Source: Streblospio benedicti (taxonomy: Eukaryota > Annelida > Polychaeta > Spionida > Spionidae). From it: 64,000 nt of DNA. Every line of letters starts with the position of its first letter. The stretch's first letter is position 1. The stretch spans positions 25,192,629-25,256,628 of the forward strand of contig CM032659.1 in assembly GCA_019095985.1 (NCBI GenBank). The letters are read 5' to 3'. The notes below the pieces were generated by a model. The model was not told the DNA's origin and did not search any database. It worked only from the letters and a program-made list of their open reading frames with translations. Shown here piece after piece: positions 23,606-48,785 of the stretch. The translations under genes were made by a program, and so were the position numbers.

Positions 23606-25560
23606 CAATTTTGGTAGGTTTGTGCAAGCAAGGGAATCTCATCCACGCCACTTCGATTACTACATCATTCATTGGACATACATGTATATACATACGTACA
23701 TGTATATTACTTTTTATCATTGTAAAAACAAGTAAATAGAGATTTTTAGTGTTTTGTTGAATATAGTTTAAGCGTTTCAATCCACTTCATCTCCAGGGCC
23801 TACTCCTGTTTTGCAAGACTGAGGAGCTGTACTATGTCAGAGTGTGGGGGTCGGAGATTTGATTCAATGGTACAGAAAACAAATTTTCTCACGGCATTCA
23901 TTGAAAACTAAGATTCTTTATAAGCCCGTGTCCTACAACCCAAGTCTCACGATGGGCCCCTTAACGAGAGGACTTCGCATCGGTGTTGATACGCAGAGAT
24001 CAGGGCGTCCCTGTCACAATGCCACACAGGTCCAGGCGCAGAGAGGAGACGAAGCCATCGGTTAACCTCATCAGAACATGTAAAGAGTGCCTATTCTCAT
24101 CGAGAATAGGTTGCCAGCCGTTCTCAGTACTGTAGTGTACTAAGTCCCTTTTCCTACAGTGAGCTTATTAAGGAACAAGTTGTGTGTAACAAGGGGATCT
24201 TAAAACCGACTCCAGTGCAACATTCAAGAGAGAACTTATACTCTGCGAAATTGATGCAATCTTGCGCACTGGAGGTCTAACTACGTTAAGAACTATATAT
24301 TTTCGTTACAAAGATGTGTACATGTTTTACTGCTTAGTCATGCATTAGTTTAACTTGGACCGGGACAGAATTCAGGATTTCGTGTGTCTGAAATCTTTTC
24401 AACAGCAAATTATTGAATACGATTAAAGCTTGTGCCATCTCGGGCAAGGGCAAGGCCTGCACATGCATACACCTTAAACATTACACCGCGCTCTTAATAA
24501 TTTCCTTTAACAAAGATGTTCCAAGTGTATACAGTATTTCTAGCAAGCATATTATTTTATGGACGATTAGCAGCATATGTTAGAGTACATGTAGCATTTA
24601 ATTTTCTAACACACACACATTGGTCTTGTGTGAAATTGACTTGTAGGTGTAAACAATATTCAAAGGTTTAATAAAAACTCTTTCAAATTATTTCAATTCT
24701 AAATTTCAATTCTTGTTACAGCTCATCTTCATTTATAAATAGGGAATTAATCATTCTTAGGCTGTGACTGCTTGTGATGTAATTGAACAGGTTAGCAATA
24801 ATCTTCTTGCAACGGAACCAAGATATTGATATTTTTTGTAAATACCCTACTGAGACATAATAACAAGTGCTTTCACGTGCCTTTGAAAAGTAAAATTCAA
24901 CTTCATTTAAACCCATCATGAAAAGTTGCTACATCCAGGTGACCTGCAGAAATGCCCAGATGACTCGTAATACATATTCCTATTTCGTACATAAACGAGA
25001 CAATTACAATGAGACAGTAGGGTGGGTGAATTCTGTCTTATACAGCCGAAATCTGTCATGTTGACGGCCGAAAACTGTTTGTCAGTCGGCCGCAAATTCT
25101 AAATGCATGAAATCACATCACCCAGGTTAATTCCTTGGACAGGTGCTCGTTTGGCACCATTCATGTTTTGCTGAGTGACATCAGATATGCTTGCAAGTAA
25201 AACATTTGTATTGAATGTGTGTGCCATGGCAGTTTTCGGCCTTTAAAAGTGTCGAAAATAGGCTGGTTTACCATATCTAAAACCTACCCATGTAACGAGC
25301 ATATTTCTAACAGCGCCTGGCAGGTATTTTCTGTTTGACTACATGAAGTTGCACTGTTGTCTGGCACTCGAGCTCATGGAACTTAACACCCAGGGTTGCA
25401 ATCGTGGTGAACATAGGAACTGAATGGGCAAGCGGTCTCATATGCCTGTCGCAAGAGTTTGGTGAATATTTATCATGGTTGTACAGGTCCCGGTTTCAAT
25501 TCCCAGCCCAGTCTATGTGACATAGCTTTGAATTCCTGGGGAAAGGATGTGTATGCTCAA
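23606..25560. other. Gene-free stretch
   Basis: I see no exon or clear element. Short open frames lack domain similarity, and composition is like the rest of the background. Confidence 0.4.
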
Positions 25561-25619
25561 GTCTACCACAATGTAAATATGGTGGGTTATGGTCGGGATG
25601 CAAGTCTTGTTCCCACGAT

Positions 25620-25905
25620 TTCACAATTTACACGAGGTCATTGGCCTACTTATCAATCGACAATTGATCATTTCTCATATGCTTGTAGCAGCAGCACAGG
25701 CAGCACAATCAGCGCACAATGCTTATCATCCACACGATCACTCACTCACTCTTTCAATCCAATGACCTGTACCTAATTAACGTGTAGGTGCCGCAGAGCA
25801 GTGTGCAACTGCTTTAGGGATGAGTTTGCTCAACACCCACCACTAGAACAGACCGGGAATCGAAACCACGACCTCGTGGTCACAGTCCAAATCCCTATCT
25901 AGATC
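25620..25905 (-). mobile_element. tRNA-derived SINE, copy 2
   Basis: It has the body blocks 'GACCTGTACCTAATTAACG' and 'CAATTGATCATTTCTCATAT' (plus-strand reading) and a head ending in GGGAATCGAAACC on the plus strand, the complement of a B box. Orientation is as in 18640-18915. Confidence 0.8.
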
Positions 25906-25964
25906 CACATGTAACAATTATAATTGAACACGGTGTAATTGAAAAATATCATTTGTGAATTTAA

Positions 25965-26440
25965 CAGCTGGCTGGTTGGCATGATGGTGTGCTTCTGGTC
26001 TCAGAACCCTGAAGTTGTGGGATAGAGTCCCCGTCGGGCCCTTGGTATAGGGCACTTAAGTTTGCAAATATCATTTCTTTTCTCGGACCATGGGATGTCT
26101 GTCTATTGGGCTGTCGGACCTTTGAAGGGCCAGTTATGTTTCCCAGATGATAGTCCAGCTGGCGAACATAAAAGTTGGTAGAATTTTGCTTTCGATCTTT
26201 TGCAGAATCCGCACTCCCGGACCAAAAAGCTTGATCTAGTCGACCTTCACTATGCCAACAGGATATTGTGGATTCCAGTCTGATGGTCCCACAGCCCAAT
26301 AGACAGACATCCCATTGGTCCTACGGCACAATTAATGGTCCGACAGAAGGAAGAATATTTACACACTTAAGTGCCCTATATCCAAGGGCCCGAGGGGGAC
26401 TCGATCCCACAACTTCAGGGTATTCGAGATTTTCAATAAG
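25965..26440. mobile_element. Fold-back pair of tRNA-like repeats
   Basis: The left arm reads TGAAGTTGTGGGATAGAGTC, then GGCCCTTGGTATAGGGCACT, then 'ATGTCTGTCTATTGGGCTGT'. The right arm holds the same blocks inverted, ending ACTCGATCCCACAACTTCAG. Each arm of about 150 bases looks like a different tRNA-derived repeat, with a B-box-like GGGATAGAGTCCC. The two copies face each other around 26200 and could form a long hairpin. Confidence 0.65.
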
Positions 26441-26999
26441 CTTTATTGTACATGTAGTAATATTGATTATTGGGCTTTGAATCTCTTTTTGATTGCTGTC
26501 TGTTATTAGCACTATTGCAACACACAGAGCAATATGTTTCATAAAGTTCTTAATTGTAAAGTACATGTACATATACATACCGTTTCATTATATACATTGT
26601 ATTTTAATTGTCCATAAGTCAACGTTGTTATAGCGATGCTGTGTTCTTTGAACACTTTTGATCAATGTTTTATTACTTCGGTATTTTGTATTGCTAGTTC
26701 TTCACTTGTTTCATGATGCAACAGACATTTGCACACTCACATTGTATACTTGCGTTGATAATTGATGAGTGTTCTATGTCGATGTGTTTTATTGGCCAAT
26801 ATTTCTTATATGTATCAATGATTTATGTTGTTAATTTATCACATGTATGCATGGATAGGTGCACGTTTTTATATATAGGTACTCTGGTACATGTACTATG
26901 TCTGATATAAAGTCATAGTATTATTTCATATCATTACAAGCATTGGAAAAGGGAGTAGTGAACGGGGTCCATATAAGACATATGCCATTAAGGGGGAAG

Positions 27000-28400
27000 C
27001 CTAGAACATTTTTTTTTTACTTTTTCTAATTTTTAGTTGATATATATGATTTTCATAAACATTGGGGTAACATGATTTAAGATTTTTTCTCATTTTGTTT
27101 TTAAAAGGCTTTTGATTTAAATAATGACCACATCTTTAGGTACATACACTGAACGACTGATGGTGTTTCACTAGATAGAAACACATCTCTTGTATAGAGG
27201 ACATATTTCTTTAAATTGCCCCAGCCTTAGAATTTTCAAATATATCCTTTTAATGCAAAAATAGTAATTTCAAATATGATTCCAGTTTTTATGACAGATA
27301 TTATAAAATGGCCTTTCCACAGCTCATTAGTAGTTCATTATGTATGTGAATATTCATGAAGGAGAATCCGGACTACTTTTGGTAGGCTTTTGGCTCCAGA
27401 AAATATCACATCACATTGATCAAAGAATATGACAAAATTATATCCATCATGAAAAGTTGATTCAAGGAACAAGCACATATCTTTAGCTTTGTTTAGTATG
27501 TAAAGAGCAATAAAAAATTGGGAGATGATAACTATCAAACCCAAACAGATCATAAGACAAACCAATATGTGATTTTGTGAAATGTTGGTAGCCTCGCATC
27601 AGACTTTATTAATGCCTCACTGCACTCTTGGAATACAGTCATTCCCCTATTGAAAGGTATTATGAAAGTCATTAAGTAGTACAAGGAAATACAGTAGAAC
27701 CTATCCTTTGTGGAGACCTTTGTAAAAAATGAAAATCGTCCATGTAAGGCAGATGTCCTGGACAGAGAGGTTCTCAATATGGCATTGAAGTAATTGGAGA
27801 AGAGAAATGTGTCCATACAATACAAGTCTCTTAAATATAGAGGTCCCTACTGGCTACAAGACAGGTTTCACTGTACATCGGACCTCATTTCAACAGTATT
27901 ACTGAGTATTAATTTCATCATATCTGAAGATTTCAAGAAATTGCATAAATAGTTTTCTGTTGAATTAACATTCTATAAAAAGAAGTGGTAGATACAGTTA
28001 TAATCCAATCAATGGAATAAGCATCTTTGTTGAGTCAACACTTTAAAAATGGATTGACAACATTGGATTAAGGCATAAACTTGGTAAAATCTTGTACCTA
28101 TTGTAATATTGTTCATGACAGAAGAAAACACATTCTCAAACATGGATGTTAGAAAATGTTCATCAATTGTTTGAATACAAGGCCACAAAATGAAAAAAAG
28201 AAGGCTGGGGCGACGTTAATAAATAATCTAAGATAGAACCACAAGATTTACAGAAGTGACATGTGGCTGACTGTTTTTATTTATGTACCTAAAGATATGC
28301 CTATGTTTCTGAACATTTTGTGTTTAAAAAATATTCAAAAAAAAATTTTTTTTGAAAAAAATTTGTTTACCGGTATGTGGTGGGGCTATTTTTTGTAAAT
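27000..28400. repeat. Degenerate inverted-arm element (tentative)
   Basis: Blocks near 27125-27232 ('ATCTTTAGGTACATA', 'TTGCCCCAGCCTTA') recur inverted near 28200-28300 ('AAGGCTGGGGCGA', 'TATGTACCTAAAGAT'), in mirrored order. This suggests an old element with long imperfect inverted arms of about 100 bases or more. Termini could not be set. Confidence 0.4.
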
Positions 28401-29341
28401 GAATGAAGTAAAAATCATGATTATGAGAATTTTTTCCCTAATTGATGAAAATGTATTAGGCTTCCCTCTTAAAGTGGAGGTGTCCACATGGACTGACTCC
28501 ACTACATATGAAAGTATCAGAAAAACTAATAGAATTTGTTTGTTGCGTAAAGAAACCGATAGTCTGCTTTCAATGGCTGCATGCTTTGAAACTCTGAAAA
28601 CATATTTCAATATTACTTTAAATACATGCTACATGTATTTCATCCATCCTAGGAAGAAACACTTTCCAGGAATTATTCTTGAATTAATTATATTCTATGT
28701 ATTAAATGAAAAGTATGTATATGTGAATTACTTTTATTCTTATCATTTCAGTTAATACACTGATTTGTAAGACCATTTGTCATGGTAACTTTACAGATAC
28801 TTTGACAGAAACAATTATGTTCTAGTAACAACATACTGGGTATTGTTATAATTCTTGTTCATACACTAACTACATGTACATTGTATACACTGTGGCCACA
28901 ATATAATTCATGTACATTATCATAATTACAGAGAGGCTACCAGGTTTTCCCCTGTGTTAAAAAAGGGGGGCTTGACACAATGCTATAAATACTGTTAACA
29001 AATCGTGGCTACCATTAGTTTCTTATATGAAAAAGCATAAGAAATTAGACAATGATAGATGTGCCAAATTGTATCTCACTATAAAGAGCTACATGTTTGT
29101 TAGAGTTATTGCTTTGATGACGGATGTCATACCATCATTTACAGCCTTGAATATGGTATTTCAAAAACATGCGGATTTGGATGTTTTAAAAAAATTACTA
29201 ACATTCAGAGTCTGTGTGAGTGGATTTCATTGGAGATATTCAAAATTTATCTTTATCAGTGTAAAAAGCACAATGAATGCATTACTGCCAGATGAACTTT
29301 TTAATAACTCTTTAATTATTCCATACAAGCACAATACTTAA
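28399..29341 (+). pseudogene. Degenerate ORF remnants, possibly transposase-derived
   Basis: Two plus-strand frames (28399-28755 and 29027-29341) are longer than chance for this AT-rich DNA. The second holds 'LMTDVIPSFTALNMVFQKHADL', vaguely like the helical region near the end of hAT-derived or ZNF862-like proteins. I see no catalytic motif and no splice structure. The family assignment is weak. Confidence 0.25.
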
Positions 29342-29490
29342 ATAAAACACAATCCTTACACAGCTGCCAGATCACCTGATAAAGCATTAGATTCAAAAAG
29401 TTACCATCAAAAGGGTTTCAATAATTCAATGAAAAAAGATGTTCTGGTTTGGATGGACTGAACGTATTAATTGCTGGATGGATCACTTAA

Positions 29491-30878
29491 AGAGGCCATG
29501 AATGATTTTTTTTTTACTGCAACAAAAAGTACACTCTAAACGCAAAACACATACATGCAGTGTGCATCTTTTCTATCTCACAAAGCTGTCTGCTAGAAAT
29601 CTTATGAGTGCCGCCTGGTAGGGAGCTGACGTCATACTAGGGATCAGCTGGATTTGCTGCTATCTTGTCTTATCTGTTTTTACAGTGGATTTTGTATGTG
29701 TCTGGATGTCACATCTATCTGACCATTGTATAATTTTGCTCTTTTTATGTTTTACATTATGTATTCCAAAGCAGATTCATCCTCTATTCTAAGTGTTGAA
29801 TCAGAAATTGATTAAGTAGATTTTGACTTAAGGCAAAATGTAGTAACACATGAATATAATATGGTGCAAGTGCTATTAAACCATTACATGTTTGAGCCAG
29901 TAAATGACAGAGGAAAGTCATATAAGGATGACATGTGAAGTAGAAGCAGAGACTGAAGATTATCCCAGGTTGTTAGAAATGACTAGTAAGTAAGATAGAA
30001 TAAATTAATAATTATTCCATATGTGTAAATAAGAAAGAGAAGCAATGCTCAATAACACTAAGCAGTTGACCAGATAAGTATGTTATCAAATGACAAGACA
30101 TACTTCTTTACAAAAGTGTTTACATAATAAGTTTTAGTGAATTATTGACTGAATATCGTATGATGGATATGTAGTCATGGACAATCAAACTTTATATTAT
30201 ATTTGTAACATAAAAGCATCTTCATACATAATAATCTACATGAAGACAAGTTAATTTAGTCTAACTTTGTTATAAGAAAGAGTGTATTGCTTATGATTGA
30301 TGCTGAATTCTTTTCTTCTTTTTAATTTCCCTGATTATTTATAGTTGGGACTGCATTACTTTTTAACTTGTATTTCGTACTTAATCCCATATCTACCATC
30401 AGTGGATTTTCAAATGAATCCTTTCTGCACTGCAAATGGGTGATGTAGAAGCTGGTAACCAATTTGCTCCTTTTTATTGAGACAAAGTCTTTCCATAGTT
30501 AAAAAAATATCCTTAGGAATTTGATGTAGACTTACAATATTTGATGGAGTGTTCATACAATCAAATACAACACAATAATTAGGCATTTTAAGAACAAATA
30601 TGTGAGACTAATGATCACACAAAAAAGACAGCATCTATGTTTGATAAGCTAGACACATCTAGCTACTGACCCAAACTCCCTAGAGTGACGTTGATGCTCA
30701 TTACATGATGGCGGATGGCTAAAAAAAAACCTCTGTGAGATAAGCCTACTGAAAATGCTGTGTTTATCAGCTGCGGGCAATGTGACAGTGCAATGGAATG
30801 TGCAGATGTGTTACATGGTATTGGTTACTAAATATATATTGAAATGAGCAAAATTACAAATTTCATTTCATGGCCTCT
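29491..30878. mobile_element. 1.39-kb TTAA-flanked DNA element
   Basis: The left end is TTAA followed by AGAGGCCATGAA; the right end is TTCATGGCCTCT followed by TTAA. This gives a perfect 12-base terminal inverted repeat with a TTAA target duplication, the hallmark of piggyBac or Kolobok insertions. Inside, near 29760-29940, a broken frame reads HYMFEPVNDRGKSYKDDM, a motif I associate with transposon-linked proteins ('Y.FEP'). No transposase core is visible, so it is non-autonomous or decayed. Confidence 0.75.
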
Positions 30879-32393
30879 TTAACTAATATTGTTTGTGTTT
30901 TTCTTTAGTATCAGAGGGCCATCAGAGTCACTTTTGAAAAAGTCTACGCTCTTTCTTTTCTTTCTATTTTTAAGGGCCCTTCCAAATGGAAATTTCTCAA
31001 TAGCCCCACCTTCCAGTTGGATTACATATGTAGCATCAAGGTATTGACATTCGCTGATGTCAATTTATTTCTGATCGCTGTGTGAATGTTATTTTGCACA
31101 CTGAATTCCTCGCCCTCCGATGTGTCATTTCTGGCTTTTTTTAATGAAATAATTTGACATTTTTGCATCTCTCATTCAAAGCCATATTTCAAGCAGACAC
31201 AGCTCCACTAATTTATTACTGTCACTGGTAAGTGTATATCAAAGGAAACAACAAATACGTGATATTAATGATTATTTTGTATAAAAGTGAAATAAATATT
31301 GGTTTATCCATACACCATGTGCTTTAACTAACAGCATGTGCATGGAGGCCTACGATTGGTTATTTTAACAGCAGGTGCCCACAGGTGACAGCTGAGCTCA
31401 GCTGGGGAATCCGGGTGTCAAATCAGTGCAAAAATCGAGCATGCCAATATATGTACATCAGTGTAATGCATGCTTGGTTTGTGTCAGTCAAAGCCGATTG
31501 TAAATTCGAGTGTGCCGTTTGATTACTCGGCAGCTGTTGGCTGTTTATGCATGATTGACATGTTGACAACATGGCGGTCGAGAAGCATTTGCTTTAGAAA
31601 TTATGCATACATAAAAAATGTCCGACTTCAAATTTATTTACCTGTCATAAGCGAAATAAGTCAATGAAAAAGTAAATTCCTTCTTCATATCCATGTAGAA
31701 ATGACAAAACACAATGAAACAAGACGGCTGAATATAGTTAAAACCGGGTCAAACCGATGCAACACAAAATTGGTGCTGAGTTGCTGAATCCCGGCTGCAT
31801 GCAGCATTTATCAAGGCTAATTTCGTACAGTCTAGTTCTCATTCACAGGTAAAAATGGCGACCAAATCAAGTGACAAACTGAGTAAAACAATATAAGAAA
31901 ATGCTCACGCATAGGCTATAATTTATTGCGTGACTTTATCCTATCAATCTGCGCTCCCCTTTCCATAAATTGCGAGCATAGACATTAAAATGCGAGACCT
32001 GCGCAACTGCGCGCCCTGGTAGCATCTCTGTAATTATGTAATTATCACAGATAAGACTTGGATGTGTCGATCAAAGCACTGATATCAACTTGATTTTTAA
32101 AAAATTAGTACATTATAAAATAACAATTCATATATACAGTATTAGGAAATTAAGATAAAGATGAAGAACATGTACTGTATTACATACATTATCCAGTATT
32201 TTCAGCCTTACAATGGGATTAAAGAACAGTCTATTTTAACATTTAACTTGCATATTTAGTCATTCTTCTACAGTAAAACCTCATTATCTTGATATTGTTA
32301 ATCTTGAATTATCTGTTATCTTGTGGTTAGTTTAATTTCCCTTACACTGCAAAATAATGAACATACCTCTCAAATATTAGCCATCTCAAGCAT
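30879..32393. other. Gene-free stretch downstream of ACAA1
   Basis: No exon or clear element is seen. It separates the TTAA element from the thiolase polyadenylation signal. Confidence 0.4.
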
Positions 32394-32399
32394 TTTATT
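32394..32399 (-). promoter_or_regulatory. Probable ACAA1 polyadenylation signal
   Basis: AATAAA on the minus strand lies about 110 bases downstream of the ACAA1 stop codon, the expected spacing for a short 3' untranslated region. Confidence 0.5.
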
Positions 32400-32509
32400 G
32401 TTATCTCTATCGATTCAAGATAAGAAATTTCTACTGTAAATAATTCTATCACAATAAACCAAAGTTAGAATAATCCATTCTGTAAGTAGAAGTAAAGAAT
32501 TTTCTATCA

Positions 32510-44663
<12,154 letters not shown>

Positions 44664-45646
44664 TTCAAATGACAGGTGATTATAACCGCTATTAAATTTT
44701 CACCATAAAAATCTAATTTCCTTGGTATATCTTAGACTTTAGAACCTTGATGACATCAGCCTTAAACACTGAAAAACATGATTTTTGAACTTTGATGTTT
44801 GACTTCTTTGATGGGGAAAACCATCAAGACTCGGTTTGGCATAGTGGAATTCCTCTATTTTTAGCCATATCTTCAAGGTACAAACATTACATACTACTAC
44901 CCCATAACGGCCTCCGTCTTCAAATTGACTCTTCTTATCTGTCATTGCATGTGCCGTATCCCATGGCATGATGATGTAGGAGATACATATATTGTTTAGT
45001 TACCTTTAGGCTATATTCCAGAGTCCAGGAACCCCCGGTACTTGATTTTGTGTGCACGGGATTGTTGTTGTTTTTTGTTTGTTTTTGTTTGGGGTGCGGG
45101 TGGCAGGGGGCAACTGCATTGTAGAAGACACTACTTCACTTGGCACATTCCATATCAACCTGTTGGTGTTGGCCAGTAAGCGGTAGATGTAGATGTAGAC
45201 AGAAGTCCACTCAGGCTTATGAGGGACCATTCTTTCTCTTTCCTTGGTATAAATGAACACTGAAGGGGGAAGAAAGAATGGACATGTATTTCGTCAGTCA
45301 TAATATTCGTTTTCGCCTTCTACTTTGTGCATGTGCCCATATGTGGGGGAATGTTGTTGTTTGTTTGTTTGTTTTTGTTTTTTGCTTTTTTATATATATT
45401 TATGTAGACACCAGGTAGACACATATAATTATTCTAATATACAAGGAGGACTCACCAACATTATAATGATCACTCTGGGACACCCCCCTAAATTCTAATT
45501 GGCTTAGGAGCCGAGGTCAGCGGGCATATATATTTCTTCATGAATTCCCGGCTGGGCCCAATGAGGTACTGCATTCTAAAATTGGATCACACTTTTGGCT
45601 TTCATTCAAATAAGTCAGTCAATATATAATCAAATTGGTTAAATGA

Positions 45647-45754
45647 AAATACACTAAAATATGGCAATGGTGAAGAAGTTAATTATAATTATATAATATA
45701 TACACTAAAATATGGCAATGGTGAAGAAGTTAATTATAATTATATAATATATAC
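45647..45754. repeat. Perfect 54-bp tandem duplication
   Basis: The unit starting ACACTAAAATATGGCAATGG and ending 'TATATAATATAT' occurs twice in direct succession with no visible difference. It is very recent or an assembly artefact. Confidence 0.9.
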
Positions 45755-46089
45755 TTACGTCAAAGACCAAATCAATACTCGGTTTCATATTGTAATATAA
45801 GGGGAGATCGAATTCCCCGCTGGACATTTCATGATTTTGGCAGTGGGCCTTCTGATTGGTCGGATTCTGAGCGTAAGTTCCGCAGAATTGGATTTGGTGG
45901 TATCACGGCTATCACTGCGTATATAGTCGTGAGTGATATGACGATGCGGTTTCCAGACTTATTGCACTAATGCAAATAATGTGTCTACTGTTGAACTTGA
46001 ATACAGTGGAACCTCTATAATGAAACCACCTCTATGATGAGACCATACTACTATAAAAAGAAGACTGCTTTAGTTGATAATAATAGTTG

Positions 46090-46330
46090 TGATCCAAATC
46101 ATTGGCACACTTTTGATCATCAATTGATCATTACTCATATGCTTGCATAGGCAGCACATTCAGCGCACAATGCTAATCACCCACACACTCACGCACTCAC
46201 TCACGTACTCTTTCAATTCAATGACCTGTACCTAATTAACGTGTAGGTGCTATGGAACAGTGTGCAACTGCAGTGTGCCACCATAAGACCCGACCGGGAA
46301 TCGAACCCACAACCTTCCGGTCTTGAGTAG
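46090..46330 (-). mobile_element. tRNA-derived SINE, copy 3
   Basis: The head is the clearest of the set: the minus strand reads GGTTGTGGGTTCGATTCCCG, a near-perfect pol III B box. The body matches the copies at 18640 and 25620. The A-box end is shortened. Confidence 0.8.
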
Positions 46331-47822
46331 ATATAATTTAATCTCTCTCCCTCCCCAACCTAACCACAATCCACGCCAACACAACTTTCCATAGATATAA
46401 CATTTGTAACTTTACAATGCCATGTAGAATAAGCAGCTCAGCAACAGTCGTATCTTGCAATTGCCTTTATGTCTCGCAGTTTCTTATTGGCGCTATTATA
46501 ATTAACATCAGATCATCTAATCATAATCTATAGCTGACAAAAAATCCAGACACAATCATGCGCCTTTTCTTTGATCAGACTTTTGGTCCTTGCAAGCAAT
46601 AGTGATAGTCACTAGTTGTTATGTAATACATCCGGTCTTGTTACTTTAATCTGTTTGCCGGGGATTCTGACGCAATGAAACCAGGACTAATGAAGGATGG
46701 CCATTGCCGTGCCCAGCTAGTGTAGTGACACTTCTTGTACAGTTTTCATTTAAACATGAAACAATAGAAATTTGTAAAAAAAAAAAAAAAAAAATCTTCA
46801 CACCTTCACATTTATACTCAGTGTTCATAACACGAAATTCTAATATTGATCTACATGTATGTGTCTGAATCTAGCTAAAAGTTTACATTTTTTTTCATAA
46901 AAAATGTTATGATCATGATACAATGAATATAAATAGTTCTTGTTTGTGTACTATAGTGATATTAGTGCCTTTAAAGCAATTAAATGTTTCTTCAATATAT
47001 ATCTGTGTCATTTAGTATTTACATGTGTGGGGATTGAAACAGTATTCGGTCGTGTTGGAAATTATTTTAAGAAAAAAAAAAATACTATTGTTGTAATGCC
47101 AGGGTGGAAAGCTGTAATAATTTAAATGTCAAATATTTGTAAAATTTGTCAAATGAATTAATTTCCTTCAAAAACCCTCTTATTTTATATGTAATATCAG
47201 GAATGAGATATCGCATTCCGGTAATATTTAATCTATACAACTGAATTTGAGCGCTGATAAAATAATATTCCATGAAATGATTGAAAACAATGTTAAAATA
47301 AAACAATCAACTGGAGTACATTTTATATGCTATTTATTTGTTTTCTGTTATTTGAATGATATACATATATCATGATCAGCATCTTAAGTCCTCGTGAGTC
47401 TGCCATTATACTTATTACATCAGGCTTGCAAAACGCTTCGCCAGATTGGCCATGGTTCTGGAAAGAAAAAGATGTCTTCGTTAACCATTTTCTTGTTTAT
47501 CTGTTTGTTTGTATCGTCTGTTTGTTTGTTTGTTTTATGTTGTTGTTCGCATGAATCTATTCATAGTATATATGATGAAGGCTATAACGAAGTAGGATGG
47601 GTTGGTGGGGGTGGGGGGTAAGGGTGGGGGGTAAAGCTGAAAGCTGAAGGGTGTTGAGAAAGAGGGGAAAGGAGCAGTTGTGACTGGGGGTGCTTGTTAG
47701 GATTTTGGTGGATTGTGAGGGCCTCGCAAATGTATTATCTACAGTAAAAAACAGCTTCTGTCAGCCTCAATATGAACATTATACAATAAAATCTAACAGT
47801 TTCGATCATAAGTATACCCCCC

Positions 47823-48745
47823 CCCCATTTCACATGGCCGATCCTTAACTTCAGATCCTCCAAAAGACGCCCGATTTGTCATTTCAGGGTGGATCGGCTG
47901 AAATGTATCAATATTTATTACGTAACAGTCTGAAGACGAAGCATGCCAAAGTCACGGAATCGCACAAGCCGTCAGAGACGTTGTGGGTGATGGGAAATGG
48001 CCGAGGCAGACGATGCATGTCAAAACGGTGTAACTGATCGGCTGCCAAAAATAGTGGCGCCGTCCCTCCTCGTGGCTATTAAACCGTGAAATCCCACCAG
48101 CGTCGGTCTTTCAGCACGTGTTTCAATTACGGTCTGTGACCTTTCAGATGGACTGGGTGAAAAGGCAAGCTAATGGGACCATTTGGAACTAGCACATCAT
48201 ATAACGGGAACATCTTTGTGAAATTTCTCAGCAAAACCACTGGTAGCAGAGAAACCTAACGATCAACACGTTGGTTCTCCAGACGAAGCAGAAAACCAAA
48301 ACGTTGACACAGATCAACAACTCAATAATCCAAAACTACAGTCCGAAAAAAGTCAAAATCACTTGTCCAGAAAAGTGATAGCACTTGTTGGGCCCGAAAC
48401 TGACAGAAGTGAGTCATTTTTTCCAGGTAGACATCACTAATATTGGAGCATCGTGCTGTTGAAAAAGACGCTTCTGTTCCATGCTCCTATTGCTTCCGAT
48501 TATAACAGTAGTGGCGGCACTTACGGTTTCATCTGTCACGTACCATACATCTTCCCAATTCAGCAGACGAGGCCACAGTTCAGCAAAAAGACCTAAGGAT
48601 GTTGCAAATAGTAAAGAAAGCCCCCCAAACAGTCCCGAAAAGTATGGCAATGGTGTGGTTTGGAGCATACAAGCTTAATTTGAGAAAAAGACAAATCTGG
48701 CGTATTTTGGAAGATCTGGAGCTAGGATCGGTCATGTGAAATGGG
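47823..48745. mobile_element. Non-autonomous element X, copy 2, complete
   Basis: The left end CCCATTTCACATGGCCGATC and the right end, reverse-complemented, CCCATTTCACATGACCGATC begin inverted repeats of about 60 bases that continue through 'CCAGATCTTCCAAAA.ACGCC' to GATTTGTC. The interior matches 2598-3525 in inverse orientation. Open frames inside have no recognisable domain. Length is about 0.92 kb. Confidence 0.75.
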
Positions 48746-48785
48746 GGCCTAAGAGCCAAATAGTGTTGTGGCGTTTGTGTTCCCG

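Larger units (their letters stand above)
44664..47822. other. Intergenic stretch 5' of ACAA1
   Basis: No exon is recognisable. I see no clear TATA box next to the ACAA1 start. Contents are a tandem 54-base duplication (45647-45754), a SINE (46090-46330) and simple A or T runs. Confidence 0.4.

Noticed and set aside
46465-46830. Possible tRNA gene near B-box-like motifs
   Set aside because: B-box matches in the window belong to SINE heads; none has a complete cloverleaf with a matching acceptor stem.
47085-47306. Minus-strand frames at 45-48 kb as further exons of the secreted-protein gene
   Set aside because: None has a supported acceptor in the right phase, and composition is unlike the GC-rich real exons.
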